Shown in pieces: positions 21,096 through 30,992 of a stretch of 64,000 bases of DNA. Position numbers and translations under genes: made by a program. How positions within the stretch are numbered: the stretch's first letter is position 1; each line of letters begins with the position of its first letter. The DNA is from a virus, in the IMG/VR virus record IMGVR_UViG_3300028394_000066, positions 1 to 64,000 of that record; one strand, written 5' to 3'. The notes under the pieces are model-generated. The model saw only the letters and a program-made list of their open reading frames with translations, did no database searches and was not told the origin of the DNA.

Positions 21096-24000
21096 TGCCG
21101 ATTAACCCAGATGCACCTATTTATCCCGAAGCGGATACAAGCCTGCTGCAAAATGGAGCAGAGCCGATTACTACTGTACCTGCGCCTCCATATAGCAGCC
21201 CAGATTACCAAGTTCCTAATGACCAGGTTCAGCCTGAAGTAGACATTGCTCTTCTTCCTGGAGTTCCCAATCAAAGAGGTCCCGCAGGTCCCACTGGTTC
21301 TACAGGACCAACTGGACCAATTGGGGCAGCCAGTACGGTAACTGGACCAACTGGTCCCACAGGAGCGACAGGGCTAACAGGCGCTACGGGTGCTACTGGT
21401 GCTACTGGTGCTACTGGGTTGCAGGGTGTGCAGGGCGTAACTGGTCCTACAGGCGCACAAGGAATTCAAGGTTCTCAAGGTATTCAAGGAAATATAGGAC
21501 CGACAGGTGCTCAGGGACCGACAGGTGCCGCGTCTACTGTCACGGGACCGACAGGTCCTACTGGTGCCGCGTCAACAGTTACTGGTCCAACTGGACCTAC
21601 TGGACTTGTTGGTGCAACTGGTCCGACAGGCGCGACGGGAGCAACTGGGGCAGCGTCGCAGGTTACGGGTCCAACTGGTGCGACAGGTGCCGCTTCAACG
21701 GTTACAGGTCCGACTGGACCTACAGGTGCTCAGGGTATTCAAGGACCGACAGGTTCTACAGGTATTACTGGTCCGACTGGTCCGACTGGTGCCGCTTCGA
21801 CTGTGACAGGTCCGACAGGTGCAACTGGCGCAACAGGAGCAGCGAGCACTATCACTGGTCCAACGGGTTCCACGGGTTTAACTGGGCCTACTGGACCCAC
21901 TGGTTCTCAGGGTGTGACTGGACCTACAGGTCCTACAGGCGCACAAGGTATCCAAGGACCCACTGGCACTCAAGGACCTACTGGTGCTCAAGGAACACAG
22001 GGCATTCAAGGTGTCACAGGTCCTACTGGACCTACAGGTGCTATCGGTGCGACTGGACCAACAGGTGCTTTAGGACCGACTGGTGTCAATGGTGACAGTT
22101 TTCAATTCCGAGGTGCTTACGGTGGCGCAGGGATTATTTACAACCTCAACGATGTAGTCGCATACAACGGCTCTTCGTACATTTGTCTAAACAACAACAC
22201 CAGTGGCTATCAACCAGACTCACTAATATCTTGGGATATTTTTGTAGAAAAAGGGGCAACTGGTCCTACTGGCGCTACTGGTGGAACAGGCGCTCAAGGA
22301 GTCACGGGACCCACTGGTCCCACTGGCGCAACAGGGGCGCAAGGACCCACTGGTTCGACAGGACCAACAGGCGCAGCAAGCACTGTCACAGGTCCCACGG
22401 GTCCAACTGGTGCAACAGGAAATGCTTCAACAGTTACAGGACCGACTGGCCCAACAGGACCTACTGGCGCAACAGGCGCAGCGAGTACAGTTACTGGTCC
22501 AACTGGTCCAACTGGTGCTCAAGGTGACGCTTCTACAGTCACTGGTCCCACTGGACCAACAGGTGCTACGGGAGCAAACAGCACTGTCACAGGTCCAACT
22601 GGACCAACAGGTCCGACTGGAGCCACAGGCGCAGCGAGCACTGTAACTGGTCCAACAGGTCCGACTGGAAATACTGGCGCTACTGGTCCAACAGGAGCAA
22701 ACTTCACGGGCTATGACTATGAAATTCACGTTAGTCAAGTAGATGGAAATGATACTACTGGTAATGGTGATTTGCTTACTCCAGTTGCTTCTATTACTAA
22801 GGCATTGACTTTAGTAGATTCACAGCGTAAAACCATTATTGTTCACCCAGGAACGTACACTGAAAGTCCATCGATAACTACCCAATACACAACCTTGACT
22901 GGCCCAGGGCTTCTTGGCGGAAACATTGTAATCTCTGGAACGGTAAGCACAAGTACTGGCTGTACTATCTCAGGCATAAAGATGACAAACCTTACTGTCA
23001 CTACGCCCACTGGTACAGGAAACGTAAACATCCTCAACTGTGAAGTTTCTGGAACTTTTACAAAGAGCAGTAATGCTGACTACACCGTTCTTCGTTTGTG
23101 TGATTTTAATGCCGCAAGTATTACTGGGGCTGGATTACTGGCTATCTTTGGTGGCAATCCAAACTTTATAACCGTCAACAATGCCAGTGCAAATGTAATT
23201 GTTAAGAGTGCCGTTACCGTCTCTCCAGTCCTAACTGCTGGAACACTGAGCCTTGTAGATTCTGTAGTCGGTGCTGCTGTGACCAATGCCGTGACATCTG
23301 CTGCTTCAAGCGTCATTACCTTAGCAAACTGCCAATTACTGACCTCAGCACTAAACAATGTCGCACCAGTTGTTTTAAGCGGCTTCTACTCAATCCTCAA
23401 CTGTGTATACGATAAGCCAAACTCAACCTTAGTTGCTTCGTCTGGTACTGGTGGCACAACAAACGCCGTTGATTACTTCCAATACATCAACGCAGATAAG
23501 TTCATCACTCAAGGTGGAACTTCATCTCAGTTTGTGAAGGGTGACGGCTCTCTTGACTCCACGGGACCTGTTTCGCCAACAGGTCCAACTGGACCAACTG
23601 GCGCAACAGGTCCCACAGGAGCCACTGGCGCTGCTAGTACGGTGACGGGTCCGACTGGACCAACTGGTGCGGCGTCAACTGTAACTGGTCCAACGGGTGC
23701 GACTGGCGCAGCGAGCACGGTTACTGGACCCACAGGTCCCACAGGAGCCACTGGCGCAGCCTCGACTGTCACAGGTCCGACAGGTGCCACTGGCGCAACT
23801 GGCGCAACAGGTCCAACAGGACCAACTGGCGCAACTGGACCAACAGGGGCGGCGTCTACAGTTACGGGTCCGACGGGTGCTCAGGGCGATAAGGGTGGAC
23901 TCAAATACTACTTTAACTCAGACATTTCGTGGGAGAATGACGTAAATTCAGGAAATATCAGATTTTTTGCCGATACCGCAGCAACAACTAATAGTATTGA

Positions 24001-25243
24001 CGTCTCTCTGACTACATATGACGGAGCAACAGTAACAACATACCTTTCGACGTGGGCAGACTCCACTAGTACTGTCAAGGGTCAACTCATCGTAAAAAGC
24101 AACACAAATGGTGACAACACCTACGCTATTTTTAACATTACAGGGATAAGTCTTGTTGCTGGTGCGGGATATCGACTCGGAGTTACATATGTCTCGGGAA
24201 CAGTCCCATCTAATGCTGAACTGGTTGTTGTAGAGTTTATTCGTACAGGAGATAAGGGAAACACGGGTCCTACTGGGGCAACTGGGGCAACTGGACCAAC
24301 AGGTCCCACGGGTGCGACTGGAGCAGCGTCCACAGTTACAGGTCCAACTGGACCCTCTGGAACCCTCACTCTTCAGCAAACTATTACTGCAACTGGACCT
24401 CAATCTCCTACTTTGACTGGTGCTCCTGCCCTCGTCTTTGCTGTAGTTATCGGAGCAGGTGGCGGTGGTGGTAACGGAAACAACGTCAACTACCAAGTAG
24501 GTGGCGGTGGAGGTGCTGGAGCCGTAGTCTGCGGTTGGGTCCCTAAACAATCAACGTGCTTTATTGGTACTGGTGGCTCTGGCGCAACTGGCGCGACTGC
24601 GGCTACTACTGGTGGCTCGTCTTACTACGCAGGTCTTTTTGCTCAAGGTGGTCTTCTTGGCGGTTCTGCTGGTGGAGGTGGTACGTCCAGTAACGGTGCT
24701 GGTGCGGGCGGTTCGGGAACGACCACAACCGCTGGGTCAACAACTGGTGCTGCTGGTTCCTCGCTGGGGTACTCAGTCGGGGGTGCTGGTGGTTCGGCAA
24801 CTACTGCAACTTCTACAGGAACTGGGAGCGCTGGTAGCGTCGGTGTCTCTGGAGGTGGAGGTGGAGGTCGAGTAGTCATCACTACCGCAGCAAGTTCTCC
24901 GACAGGTGGCGCTGGTGGAGCAGGACAAGTCGGCGGGGGTGGCGGGTCGGCGGCGTCTAGCGTCACATCTGCTACAGGACAGGCTACTGGCGGTGCTGGC
25001 GGAGAAGGTGCTTATGGTGCTGGAACAGCAGCGACAGCAACTACTGGAACTGCAACAGGAAAACAGTCTGGCGGGGCAGGTGGAACTGGCTATCTCGGTG
25101 CTGGGACAACAGGTACTGCTGGAACTGGCACCACCGCTCGTACAGGAGGCGCTGGAGGCTCTGGTGGGGGCGGTGGTGGAGCCGCGACTTCTGGAGGAAC
25201 TGGAGGCGCTGGCGGTAACGGTGCTGTACTGATTTACTGGTAG
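21095..25243 (+). CDS. collagen-like tail fibre / adhesin
   Basis: 1382 residues. A 55-residue N-terminal attachment region is followed by Gly-Pro-Thr/Gly-Ala-Thr collagen triplets (about 64-330 and 390-540), broken by an island (about 330-385) with [14 protein letters not shown], like carbohydrate-binding modules. Residues about 545-820 form a right-handed beta-helix-like domain ([10 protein letters not shown] start). More collagen (about 830-925), a jelly-roll-like island (about 930-1050), a short collagen stretch, then a Gly-rich tip (about 1090-1382) full of GGGG clusters. Collagen triplets would give a trimeric shaft; the Gly-rich end is built like receptor-binding tips of the T4-type gp38 adhesin. 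TAATG overlap with the preceding gene. Confidence 0.85.
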   Translation: MPINPDAPIYPEADTSLLQNGAEPITTVPAPPYSSPDYQVPNDQVQPEVDIALLPGVPNQRGPAGPTGSTGPTGPIGAASTVTGPTGPTGATGLTGATGATGATGATGLQGVQGVTGPTGAQGIQGSQGIQGNIGPTGAQGPTGAASTVTGPTGPTGAASTVTGPTGPTGLVGATGPTGATGATGAASQVTGPTGATGAASTVTGPTGPTGAQGIQGPTGSTGITGPTGPTGAASTVTGPTGATGATGAASTITGPTGSTGLTGPTGPTGSQGVTGPTGPTGAQGIQGPTGTQGPTGAQGTQGIQGVTGPTGPTGAIGATGPTGALGPTGVNGDSFQFRGAYGGAGIIYNLNDVVAYNGSSYICLNNNTSGYQPDSLISWDIFVEKGATGPTGATGGTGAQGVTGPTGPTGATGAQGPTGSTGPTGAASTVTGPTGPTGATGNASTVTGPTGPTGPTGATGAASTVTGPTGPTGAQGDASTVTGPTGPTGATGANSTVTGPTGPTGPTGATGAASTVTGPTGPTGNTGATGPTGANFTGYDYEIHVSQVDGNDTTGNGDLLTPVASITKALTLVDSQRKTIIVHPGTYTESPSITTQYTTLTGPGLLGGNIVISGTVSTSTGCTISGIKMTNLTVTTPTGTGNVNILNCEVSGTFTKSSNADYTVLRLCDFNAASITGAGLLAIFGGNPNFITVNNASANVIVKSAVTVSPVLTAGTLSLVDSVVGAAVTNAVTSAASSVITLANCQLLTSALNNVAPVVLSGFYSILNCVYDKPNSTLVASSGTGGTTNAVDYFQYINADKFITQGGTSSQFVKGDGSLDSTGPVSPTGPTGPTGATGPTGATGAASTVTGPTGPTGAASTVTGPTGATGAASTVTGPTGPTGATGAASTVTGPTGATGATGATGPTGPTGATGPTGAASTVTGPTGAQGDKGGLKYYFNSDISWENDVNSGNIRFFADTAATTNSIDVSLTTYDGATVTTYLSTWADSTSTVKGQLIVKSNTNGDNTYAIFNITGISLVAGAGYRLGVTYVSGTVPSNAELVVVEFIRTGDKGNTGPTGATGATGPTGPTGATGAASTVTGPTGPSGTLTLQQTITATGPQSPTLTGAPALVFAVVIGAGGGGGNGNNVNYQVGGGGGAGAVVCGWVPKQSTCFIGTGGSGATGATAATTGGSSYYAGLFAQGGLLGGSAGGGGTSSNGAGAGGSGTTTTAGSTTGAAGSSLGYSVGGAGGSATTATSTGTGSAGSVGVSGGGGGGRVVITTAASSPTGGAGGAGQVGGGGGSAASSVTSATGQATGGAGGEGAYGAGTAATATTGTATGKQSGGAGGTGYLGAGTTGTAGTGTTARTGGAGGSGGGGGGAATSGGTGGAGGNGAVLIYW
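21275..22705 (+). repeat. collagen-triplet coding repeat
   Basis: Degenerate 9- to 18-base repeats of GGT-CCN-ACN and GGN-GCN-ACN codons, with a recurring [13 protein letters not shown] unit. Related shorter blocks lie at about 23570-23890 and 24255-24365. Third-base variation keeps the DNA repeats imperfect. Confidence 0.85.
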
Positions 25244-25252
25244 GAGTGAACT

Positions 25253-26158
25253 ATGCCTAACCTTTCTCATATTGTTCCAAAGGGCATGTCCCTTCGCCAA
25301 ACTATCTCCACTGCTGGAACGCAGTCCGTCACTCTAACTGGTGCGCCATATATTGTGTTTGCCGTTGTCGTGGGCGGGGGTGCTTCAGCGTCGCTTGGAT
25401 ACGTGACTGGTACACAAGCAACAGGGGGAGGCGGTGGTGGAGCAGTCGTTTGGGGGTTGGTTCCCGCAAGAAACACTGCAATTATTGGTGCGGGGGGTAG
25501 TGGCGGGTCGAGTGGCGTAACATCCCGCTACTCTACGCTCTTTGCTCAAGGCGGTGGAAACTATCCAGGTTCTGGAGGTCAGGGTACGCCTACTTACGCT
25601 GGAAGCGCAGGTGGAGGTTCTCCTGGTAACGGGTCGGCGCTATTTCAATCAGTTGGAGGGTCTGGTGGTGGCCCCAACATCTACGATACCGACAATGAGA
25701 TATATACCTCGGTGGCTGACAATGGAGAAAATGGTACTTCTGGGGGTGGGGGTGGCGGCTCTGCCCCAGTAGATTACACGAGTACGGGCGGAAACGGAGG
25801 GAGCGGTTTAGTCGGTGGAGGCGGTGGCGGTGCTACTGTCTCCCTCCCGTATACCTTCCTTACTGGGGGAACTGGGGGAAACAGTGGCTCATACACGGGA
25901 GGTGCTCCGTATACTCGCACTGCTACGGGTCACGCTGCAGGAGGTGGGGGTGCTGGTCTTCTCGGAAACGGACAAGATGCGTACCTAGCGTTTGACCCTA
26001 GTCAAGGCGCCTCTGGCGGATACGCTCCGTATGGCGGAAACGGAGGCGTCGGTGGCGGTGGCGGTGGGGGTACTGGTGGAGGCTATCAAGATTCTATAGG
26101 AAACTCCCTTTATTACGGCGGTTCAGGCGGCGTCGGTTGTGTACTTATTTATTGGTAA
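25253..26158 (+). CDS. glycine-rich adhesin tip protein (paralogue of fibre C terminus)
   Basis: 301 residues. An N-terminal about 25 residues (MSLRQTIS...SVTLTGAP) followed by IVFAVVVGGGASA, GGGGGAVVWGLVPAR, and FAQGGG segments parallels the last 290 residues of the preceding fibre ([39 protein letters not shown]). Both end in GVLIYW/AVLIYW-type sequence. It lacks the collagen shaft, so it may be an alternative or accessory tip, analogous to T4-type gp38, or a remnant of tip exchange. Gly-rich clusters hint at a polyglycine-II-type sandwich. Confidence 0.75.
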   Translation: MPNLSHIVPKGMSLRQTISTAGTQSVTLTGAPYIVFAVVVGGGASASLGYVTGTQATGGGGGGAVVWGLVPARNTAIIGAGGSGGSSGVTSRYSTLFAQGGGNYPGSGGQGTPTYAGSAGGGSPGNGSALFQSVGGSGGGPNIYDTDNEIYTSVADNGENGTSGGGGGGSAPVDYTSTGGNGGSGLVGGGGGGATVSLPYTFLTGGTGGNSGSYTGGAPYTRTATGHAAGGGGAGLLGNGQDAYLAFDPSQGASGGYAPYGGNGGVGGGGGGGTGGGYQDSIGNSLYYGGSGGVGCVLIYW

Positions 26159-26169
26159 GGAGGAAATAA

Positions 26170-26343
26170 ATGAACGAATTTAACGCAATATGCCGAACAA
26201 CGGGATGTCCTAACTTCATTGTGCCGTCTCGCATATCGTCAGAAGGGCTAACGCCAATCAATGTAACATGTGGCTCATGTGGACAACAGATTACAGAGTT
26301 TGTGCTAATCAACGCTGAAGCATTGGTACAGCCAGACAACTAA
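26170..26343 (+). CDS. 57-residue zinc-ribbon protein
   Basis: Starts MNEFNAIC with AAGGAGGAAAT upstream. C-x4-C (CRTTGC) and C-x2-C (CGSCG) about 20 residues apart form one zinc site. A protein of equal length and the same Cys spacing is encoded at 47493, after the spike gene, so the two are likely paralogues. Function unknown; position suggests a virion adaptor. Confidence 0.65.
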   Translation: MNEFNAICRTTGCPNFIVPSRISSEGLTPINVTCGSCGQQITEFVLINAEALVQPDN

Positions 26344-26367
26344 CAATAAATCGGGAAGAATACGTAT

Positions 26368-27411
26368 ATGAAGATTGCGGCATACACGATTGCGCTAAAC
26401 GAAGAACAATTCGTAGAACGCTGGTATGAATCAGCCAAAGATGCTGATTACCTCCTTATTGCCGATACAGGCTCAACAGACAAAACTGTTAAACTAGCAA
26501 AGAAACTAGGTATAAATGTCATTTCTATTGCTATTAGTCCTTGGCGTTTTGACGATGCTCGTAACGCCGCTCTTTCTTCTATTCCTTTGGACGTTGATTA
26601 TTGCATTGCACTGGACATGGACGAAGTTCTCATCGAAGGATGGCGTGACAAGCTTGAGGGACTGGCTGAATCAGGTGTAACTAGGCCACGGTATAAGTAC
26701 ACCTGGTCCTGGAAAGAAGACGGAACTCCTGGCCTTCAGTATGGCGGCGATAAGATTCACGCTCGCAAGGGATACCGCTGGAAACACCCCGTTCACGAAG
26801 TAATTACTTCGGACCGAATCACCGAAGTTCAACAGTGGGTAGAGTTAGAGGTTCACCACTACCCAGATAATACCAAGTCTCGTGGGCAATACTTTCCGTT
26901 ACTGGAGTTGTCTGTAAAGGAAGACCCTATGGATGACCGTAATGCGTACTATCTTGCTCGTGAGTACTTTTTCTATAATCGCCTAGAGGAAGCGGCAAAA
27001 GAGTTTCGTCGACATTTGTCTCTGGAAAAAGCCGTTTGGAAACCCGAACGAGCAGCGTCTATGCGTTATTTGGCTAAGTGTGAGCCAGAAAATACAATGC
27101 TGTGGCTGCATGCCGCGGTATCAGAAGACCCAGGTCGAAGAGAGGCTTTAGTAGAGCTTGCCCTACACGGATACAAGTTTGAGGACTGGCAACTGTGTAA
27201 AGCTAGGGCGGAAGAGGCGCTGGCTATAACTGAAAAGCCCCTTGATTATCTTTGCGAAGAATTTGCGTGGGGATGGATTCCTTACGACCTTGCAGCACTG
27301 GCCTCATATAAACTTGGTTTTATGAAAGACGCAAAAATTTATGGGGAAGAAGCTGCACGGTTAAACCCCACGGATGAACGGCTAAAGGATAACCTGAAAT
27401 TCTATTTGTAA
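26368..27411 (+). CDS. glycosyltransferase family 2 protein
   Basis: 347 residues. The N-terminal domain (1-about 190) shows GT-A features: IALNEEQFV, ADTGSTDKT at 32-40, and the metal-binding D83-x-D85 in ALDMDEVL. The C-terminal part (about 190-347) is helical with TPR-like pairs (YYLAREYFFYNRLEEAAKEFRRHL). It should transfer a sugar from a nucleotide-sugar donor. Located among fibre genes, it may glycosylate a virion protein (the Thr-rich collagen fibre is an obvious candidate) or alter a host surface polymer; the substrate is not shown. Confidence 0.85.
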   Translation: MKIAAYTIALNEEQFVERWYESAKDADYLLIADTGSTDKTVKLAKKLGINVISIAISPWRFDDARNAALSSIPLDVDYCIALDMDEVLIEGWRDKLEGLAESGVTRPRYKYTWSWKEDGTPGLQYGGDKIHARKGYRWKHPVHEVITSDRITEVQQWVELEVHHYPDNTKSRGQYFPLLELSVKEDPMDDRNAYYLAREYFFYNRLEEAAKEFRRHLSLEKAVWKPERAASMRYLAKCEPENTMLWLHAAVSEDPGRREALVELALHGYKFEDWQLCKARAEEALAITEKPLDYLCEEFAWGWIPYDLAALASYKLGFMKDAKIYGEEAARLNPTDERLKDNLKFYL

Positions 27412-27448
27412 TAGAGGAAAATAGTATTAACAAGCTTAAGGAATTCAA

Positions 27449-27940
27449 ATGACTAAAATCCAAGTTAGACGTGGAACGCAAGCAGGCGGCGCTAATTCAT
27501 GGTCCAACGGAACAGTGTTATCTTCGGGTGAAATAGGTTTTGAGACAGATACTGGAAAGTTTAAAATTGGAGATGGAGCTACTGTCTGGAGTTCACTGCA
27601 GTATTTTGTTCCTGGAGCGTCCTTCAACACGTCTAGTAGTCTTACCCTTGGCACAAATATAACGGCCACGACGGGCACTAGCCCTTGGAATGGTTCATCA
27701 GGAATTACTATTGACCTTCCTTCCAGTCTTACTGGAGTTAACTCTTCTACTGCAACAGCTTTGGCTACTTCTAGAAACATTAATGGTGGGGCCTTTAACG
27801 GAAGCGCAAACGTAATTGTTGGCGGAGCGGTCTATGGGCAGGCAGCAACCGCTACTGCAGATTTTCGTAACATCTACGTTTCTGCTACAGCATCCCCCCC
27901 TACCGCCCCTGTTAATGGGGACGTTTGGATTAGTTTTTAA
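27449..27940 (+). CDS. tail fibre protein with Mtd-like N-terminal domain
   Basis: 163 residues. Begins with the widely shared phage fibre unit IQVRRGT ... LSSGEIGFETDTGKFKIGDG ... W..LQY (residues about 3-52), as in the N-terminal domain of the major tropism determinant, which attaches fibres to the baseplate. The rest is Ser/Thr/Asn-rich beta sequence, ending DVWISF. TAATG overlap with the next gene. Confidence 0.8.
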   Translation: MTKIQVRRGTQAGGANSWSNGTVLSSGEIGFETDTGKFKIGDGATVWSSLQYFVPGASFNTSSSLTLGTNITATTGTSPWNGSSGITIDLPSSLTGVNSSTATALATSRNINGGAFNGSANVIVGGAVYGQAATATADFRNIYVSATASPPTAPVNGDVWISF

Positions 27941-29064
27941 TGGCTGGAAAAAGTGGAACTTTTGCCCTTGACATCACCAGCAGTGGTGGTATAACGGGGC
28001 GTATTTCCTGGGTAGAAACTACCGACTCTGTAGCTAATACTTCTTCTGTTAGAGCGCAATTCCAGGTGTCTAAATCTTCAAGCAATATTTACATTACTAC
28101 ATATGGAACGTTTAACGGGTACATTAGTATTGACGGCTCCAAGGAAACCTGGAGTGGGTACGTAACTATTAAACCAGGAGCAAGCAACCAGACTCTTTTT
28201 ACAAAAACTATAAAGGTCTACCATTCTTCGGATGGGTCTGCGGATAACATTGAATTTAAAGCTGATGGACAAATTCCTGGGACAAGCTACTCGGACTCTC
28301 TAACTACAAAGTCTATTGACTTAACTCAATTTGACAGAGCTCCCAGCCAACCATCAGGAGCTCCTACTTTTACTAGAGTTTCTCCTGGAACTACTATTGG
28401 AATAACATCAGGAACAGCTACTTCCTCGGCAATAATTAGTAGCTATGAATACCAACAAAGTACAACTACAAGTTTTACTGGAGCTACTGCGGTATCTATG
28501 GGCGATAGCTTAACCGCAACTATTACAGTAGCTGATGGAGGCCAAACCTACTACTACCAAACTAGAGCCGTTAGCGCTAACGGAAACGGTGCCTGGTCAT
28601 CCACGGGAACCAGCTTGGGAATCATTGGAAATGTTTCCGCCTATGCTGTTCCTACTCAAGCTTTTTTAACAATTCCATACGTAGGACAAGTGACATTTTC
28701 TACTTCAGGTGTCTTTGCTGTTGCAGCACCATCTGGTTCTCCAGGGGGTACTTCTGGTCTTCCTCCTGGGTTAACTTTGAATACCAGCACAGGGGCAATT
28801 ACGGGAACCCCAACTACAATAGGAAACTACTTTTTCAGAGTTTCTTTAAATGGAACTGCTTACGCCCCCTCAGCTACAACTAACTACAATATTACTGTAA
28901 GTAATGCTGGCCCCAAGGTTGTAACAGGAACTTCTCCTCTAGCTACTACTAGGTCTTCTTTAAAGGTTCGCAATGCTAACACATGGGTAAACGCCTACAT
29001 GCGAATTTATGATTCAACCTATAATAACCCAGATGACGGAAGTCACTGGAGACAGATTACCTAA
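27940..29064 (+). CDS. tail protein with Ig-like modules
   Basis: 374 residues. N-terminal 125 residues form a beta sandwich-like region; about 130-230 resembles a fibronectin type III module (SSYEYQQS..., TYYYQTRAVSANGNGAW); about 235-325 is a putative Ig (He_PIG) module with LPPGLTLNTSTGAITGTPTT. It ends in a short GTSPLATTRSSLKVRNANTWV segment. Such modules are surface-exposed and bind carbohydrates or stabilise fibres. Coupled to the preceding fibre gene. Confidence 0.7.
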   Translation: MAGKSGTFALDITSSGGITGRISWVETTDSVANTSSVRAQFQVSKSSSNIYITTYGTFNGYISIDGSKETWSGYVTIKPGASNQTLFTKTIKVYHSSDGSADNIEFKADGQIPGTSYSDSLTTKSIDLTQFDRAPSQPSGAPTFTRVSPGTTIGITSGTATSSAIISSYEYQQSTTTSFTGATAVSMGDSLTATITVADGGQTYYYQTRAVSANGNGAWSSTGTSLGIIGNVSAYAVPTQAFLTIPYVGQVTFSTSGVFAVAAPSGSPGGTSGLPPGLTLNTSTGAITGTPTTIGNYFFRVSLNGTAYAPSATTNYNITVSNAGPKVVTGTSPLATTRSSLKVRNANTWVNAYMRIYDSTYNNPDDGSHWRQIT

Positions 29065-29072
29065 GGAGACCC

Positions 29073-29675
29073 ATGAGAGGCACTAAGCTTCAGGGCAGAT
29101 TCAACATGGATTACGAAAGTAAGTCCATGTATGAAGGCATTGCCGAAGACCTCGGTGGGACCGTGGGTGTTGAGGTCGACTGGTTCCGTTGGAGAGAAGA
29201 CTACTTCCAAGCTAACTATACGGACATTGTTGATGACATTTACGATGTTAGCTCCTCTGTTCCTACAAAGGGTAAGCGCTGGATGCTTCCGTTCAAGATG
29301 CCTGTTGTTATGGCCCAGTTTATTCGTGGAACTAACGTCATGAACGAACGTGGTTTCTACGTTGCCGATACTCTGCGTCTGGTTATGAACGTCGGAGATG
29401 TGCAGCGCATGATTCCAGAAGTACTTACAGACCCTAACCAGCAAATTAAAGATAGAATTATGTATCGTGGTCAAGTATTTGTTCCTACACGAGTTTTGCC
29501 TCGCGGTTCATTTGGATACCGTTGGGCCGTAGTAACAATTGACTGCAACCAGGTCAACCCTGAGGAACTGGTCAACGACCCACAGTTCCAGCCCCAAGCT
29601 TCTCCGTCTGTTTCGGAGAATAGAACGTACGGCTACGGAGCTGCTGGCTTCGGAGCAGACCTTTACGGAGAGTAA
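29073..29675 (+). CDS. neck / head-completion protein
   Basis: 200 residues, beta-rich, with DWFRWREDYFQANYTDIVDDIYD at about 38-60 and LPFKMPVVMAQFIRG, YVADTLRLVMN, and VLPRGSFGYRWAVVTIDC later. This arrangement resembles phage head-tail connector or neck proteins. Last 30 residues are Gly/Tyr-rich. AAGGAG ribosome site. Separated from the capsid genes by the whole fibre region, which is unusual. Confidence 0.6.
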   Translation: MRGTKLQGRFNMDYESKSMYEGIAEDLGGTVGVEVDWFRWREDYFQANYTDIVDDIYDVSSSVPTKGKRWMLPFKMPVVMAQFIRGTNVMNERGFYVADTLRLVMNVGDVQRMIPEVLTDPNQQIKDRIMYRGQVFVPTRVLPRGSFGYRWAVVTIDCNQVNPEELVNDPQFQPQASPSVSENRTYGYGAAGFGADLYGE

Positions 29676-29677
29676 AA

Positions 29678-29893
29678 ATGCCACTTGTTAAACCAACTAT
29701 TAACGCAATGAGCTGGGGGGCTACCCTCAACACAGCTTTAGACTACCTAGACACAAAGGTAGGCCCTTGGGTTGCAGTTCCTGCTACCGCCACTTCTACG
29801 GGAGTTGCGGGACAAGTGGCGTACGCCTCAGGGTTCTTGTATGTATGTGTTGCCACTAACACCTGGAGACGAACCGCTCTGAGTAGCTGGTAG
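29678..29893 (+). CDS. 71-residue small virion-type protein
   Basis: Short protein with TATSTGVAGQVAYASGFLYVC, the G.AGQ.A...(G)FLYVCV..NTW pattern found near the ends of many phage fibre and baseplate proteins, where it forms a small trimeric cap or attachment motif. The first 30 residues are helical. Probably a structural accessory. Confidence 0.6.
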   Translation: MPLVKPTINAMSWGATLNTALDYLDTKVGPWVAVPATATSTGVAGQVAYASGFLYVCVATNTWRRTALSSW

Positions 29894-29895
29894 TT

Positions 29896-30027
29896 ATGCC
29901 TTTTAAATCAAAAGCGCAACAAAAAATGATGTGGGCAACTAATCCCAAGTTAGCCGCTAAATTTCAATCAGAAACACATGGTAAACTACCTGACAAGGTA
30001 AAGAAGAAAAAGGGAAAGAAGAAATAA
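29896..30027 (+). CDS. 43-residue basic protein, first of the small-gene cassette
   Basis: Starts MPFKSKAQQKMMWA and ends in a Lys-rich VKKKKGKKK tail. The MPFKS.AQ...(M/L)(W/F)A..P..A..(F/W) pattern is shared by many small phage and bacterial proteins of unknown function. TAA overlaps the next ATG. It opens a tight run of eleven genes to 32176, eleven products of 13-98 residues, nearly all strongly basic. Confidence 0.75.
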   Translation: MPFKSKAQQKMMWATNPKLAAKFQSETHGKLPDKVKKKKGKKK

Positions 30028-30314
30028 TGGCAGAGAAGAAGAAAGACCCCAGACTTGCTAGAGCTGGAGTGTCTGGATATAACCAGCCCAAAGCAACCCC
30101 TGGAGCAAAGAAGTCTCATGTGGTGGTTGCCAAAGAAGGCGACCAAATTAAACTGATTCGTTTTGGTCAGCAGGGTGTTAAAGGTTCTCCTAAGAAGGAA
30201 GGCGAGTCCAAAGCTTACGCTGCTCGTCGTAAGGCTTTCCAGGACCGTCACGCTAAGAATATTGCTAGAGGCAAGATGTCTGCTGCTTACTGGGCCAACA
30301 AGGTGAAGTGGTAG
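30027..30314 (+). CDS. 95-residue basic protein, conserved viral family
   Basis: The core HVVVAKEGDQIKLIRFGQQG, SKAYAARRKAFQDRHAKNI and SAAYWANKVKW matches a conserved family of unknown function present in diverse phages and large DNA viruses (recognised by its YWANKVKW end; family name not certain). Basic N-terminal extension. Both ends overlap neighbours (TAATG, TAGTG). Biochemical role unknown; basic charge would allow DNA or RNA binding. Confidence 0.75.
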   Translation: MAEKKKDPRLARAGVSGYNQPKATPGAKKSHVVVAKEGDQIKLIRFGQQGVKGSPKKEGESKAYAARRKAFQDRHAKNIARGKMSAAYWANKVKW

Positions 30315-30547
30315 TGGCTAAAGTTACAGCTGGAGGATTGAAGCACAAGGTCACTAAAAAGAAAGTTGACCGAGGTGCAGGTGATAAGGGCGACATTATT
30401 GTTCAGCAGACCGCTAAGAATGGTAAAGCTCAAAGAATGAACCTAACTAAACTTGCTGGCTCAAAGACAGTCAAGCAGGGAGTTAAAGAAACACGGGCGT
30501 ACCACAAGAAGCACCCAGAGATTGGTAAAGAAGGTCGCAGGAAATAA
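30314..30547 (+). CDS. 77-residue basic protein
   Basis: GTG start overlapping the previous TAG (TAGTG) is chosen over an in-frame GTG two codons earlier. Lys-rich N terminus (KHKVTKKKVDRG), a middle with DIIVQQTAKNGKAQRMNLTKLAG, and GVKETRAYHKKHPEIGKEGRRK at the end. Unknown function; part of the small-gene cassette. Confidence 0.65.
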   Translation: MAKVTAGGLKHKVTKKKVDRGAGDKGDIIVQQTAKNGKAQRMNLTKLAGSKTVKQGVKETRAYHKKHPEIGKEGRRK

Positions 30548-30750
30548 TGGCTACTAAGAAACCTGCTGCTAAACCCAAGACAAAGTCGCGGGTTAATGAG
30601 GCTGGAAACTACACAAAACCAGCCCTTCGTGAGAGCCTCTTTAAGAAAATTAAAGCAGGAACTAAGGGCGGAGACCCTGGGGAGTGGTCTGCCCGTAAAG
30701 CCCAGCTCCTTGCTTCCGAGTACAAGAAGGCTGGCGGAGGTTACAAGTAA
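30547..30750 (+). CDS. 67-residue basic protein, conserved small family
   Basis: Basic leader, then YTKPALRESLFKKIKAG..GG.PGEWSARKAQLLASEYKKAGGGYK: the (Y/F)TKP..R..(L/I)F..IK.G..GG..G.WSARKAQ.L...YK..GGGY pattern is conserved in small phage and bacterial proteins of unknown function. TAATG overlaps on both sides. Confidence 0.75.
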   Translation: MATKKPAAKPKTKSRVNEAGNYTKPALRESLFKKIKAGTKGGDPGEWSARKAQLLASEYKKAGGGYK

Positions 30751-30992
30751 TGCCTAAGGCAGCTCCCCAGAAATCCCTGGACAAGTGGACCAAAGAGAAA
30801 TGGACTACCTCAGACGGTAAGCCGTCTAATGGTAAAAAGCGGTATCTTCCCAAGAAGGCTTGGGCAGACCTTACTCCAGCAGAAAAGAAGGCCACGAACG
30901 CCGCTAAGGCAAAGGGTGATGGCGGTAAGCCAGGAAAACAATTTGTTGCTCAACCTAAAAAGGTTGCTAAGAAGACTGCGAGACACCGATAA
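30750..30992 (+). CDS. 80-residue basic protein, conserved small family
   Basis: SLDKWTKEKWTTSDGKPS, KRYLPKKAWADLTPAEKKATN, and a final PKKVAKKTARHR: a pattern of a conserved viral and bacterial family (DUF5872-like by memory; name not certain) of unknown function. Trp-rich and very basic, suiting nucleic-acid binding. TAATG overlaps both neighbours. Confidence 0.75.
   Translation: MPKAAPQKSLDKWTKEKWTTSDGKPSNGKKRYLPKKAWADLTPAEKKATNAAKAKGDGGKPGKQFVAQPKKVAKKTARHR

Noticed and set aside
21275-24365. Possible CRISPR-like or minisatellite array
   Set aside because: The repeats are Gly-x-y codons in one long frame with irregular unit length and no spacers; they encode collagen triplets.
23527-24966. 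Pro/Val- and Pro-rich minus-strand frames opposite the fibre gene
   Set aside because: They are mirror readings of Gly-Pro-Thr and Gly-rich codons.
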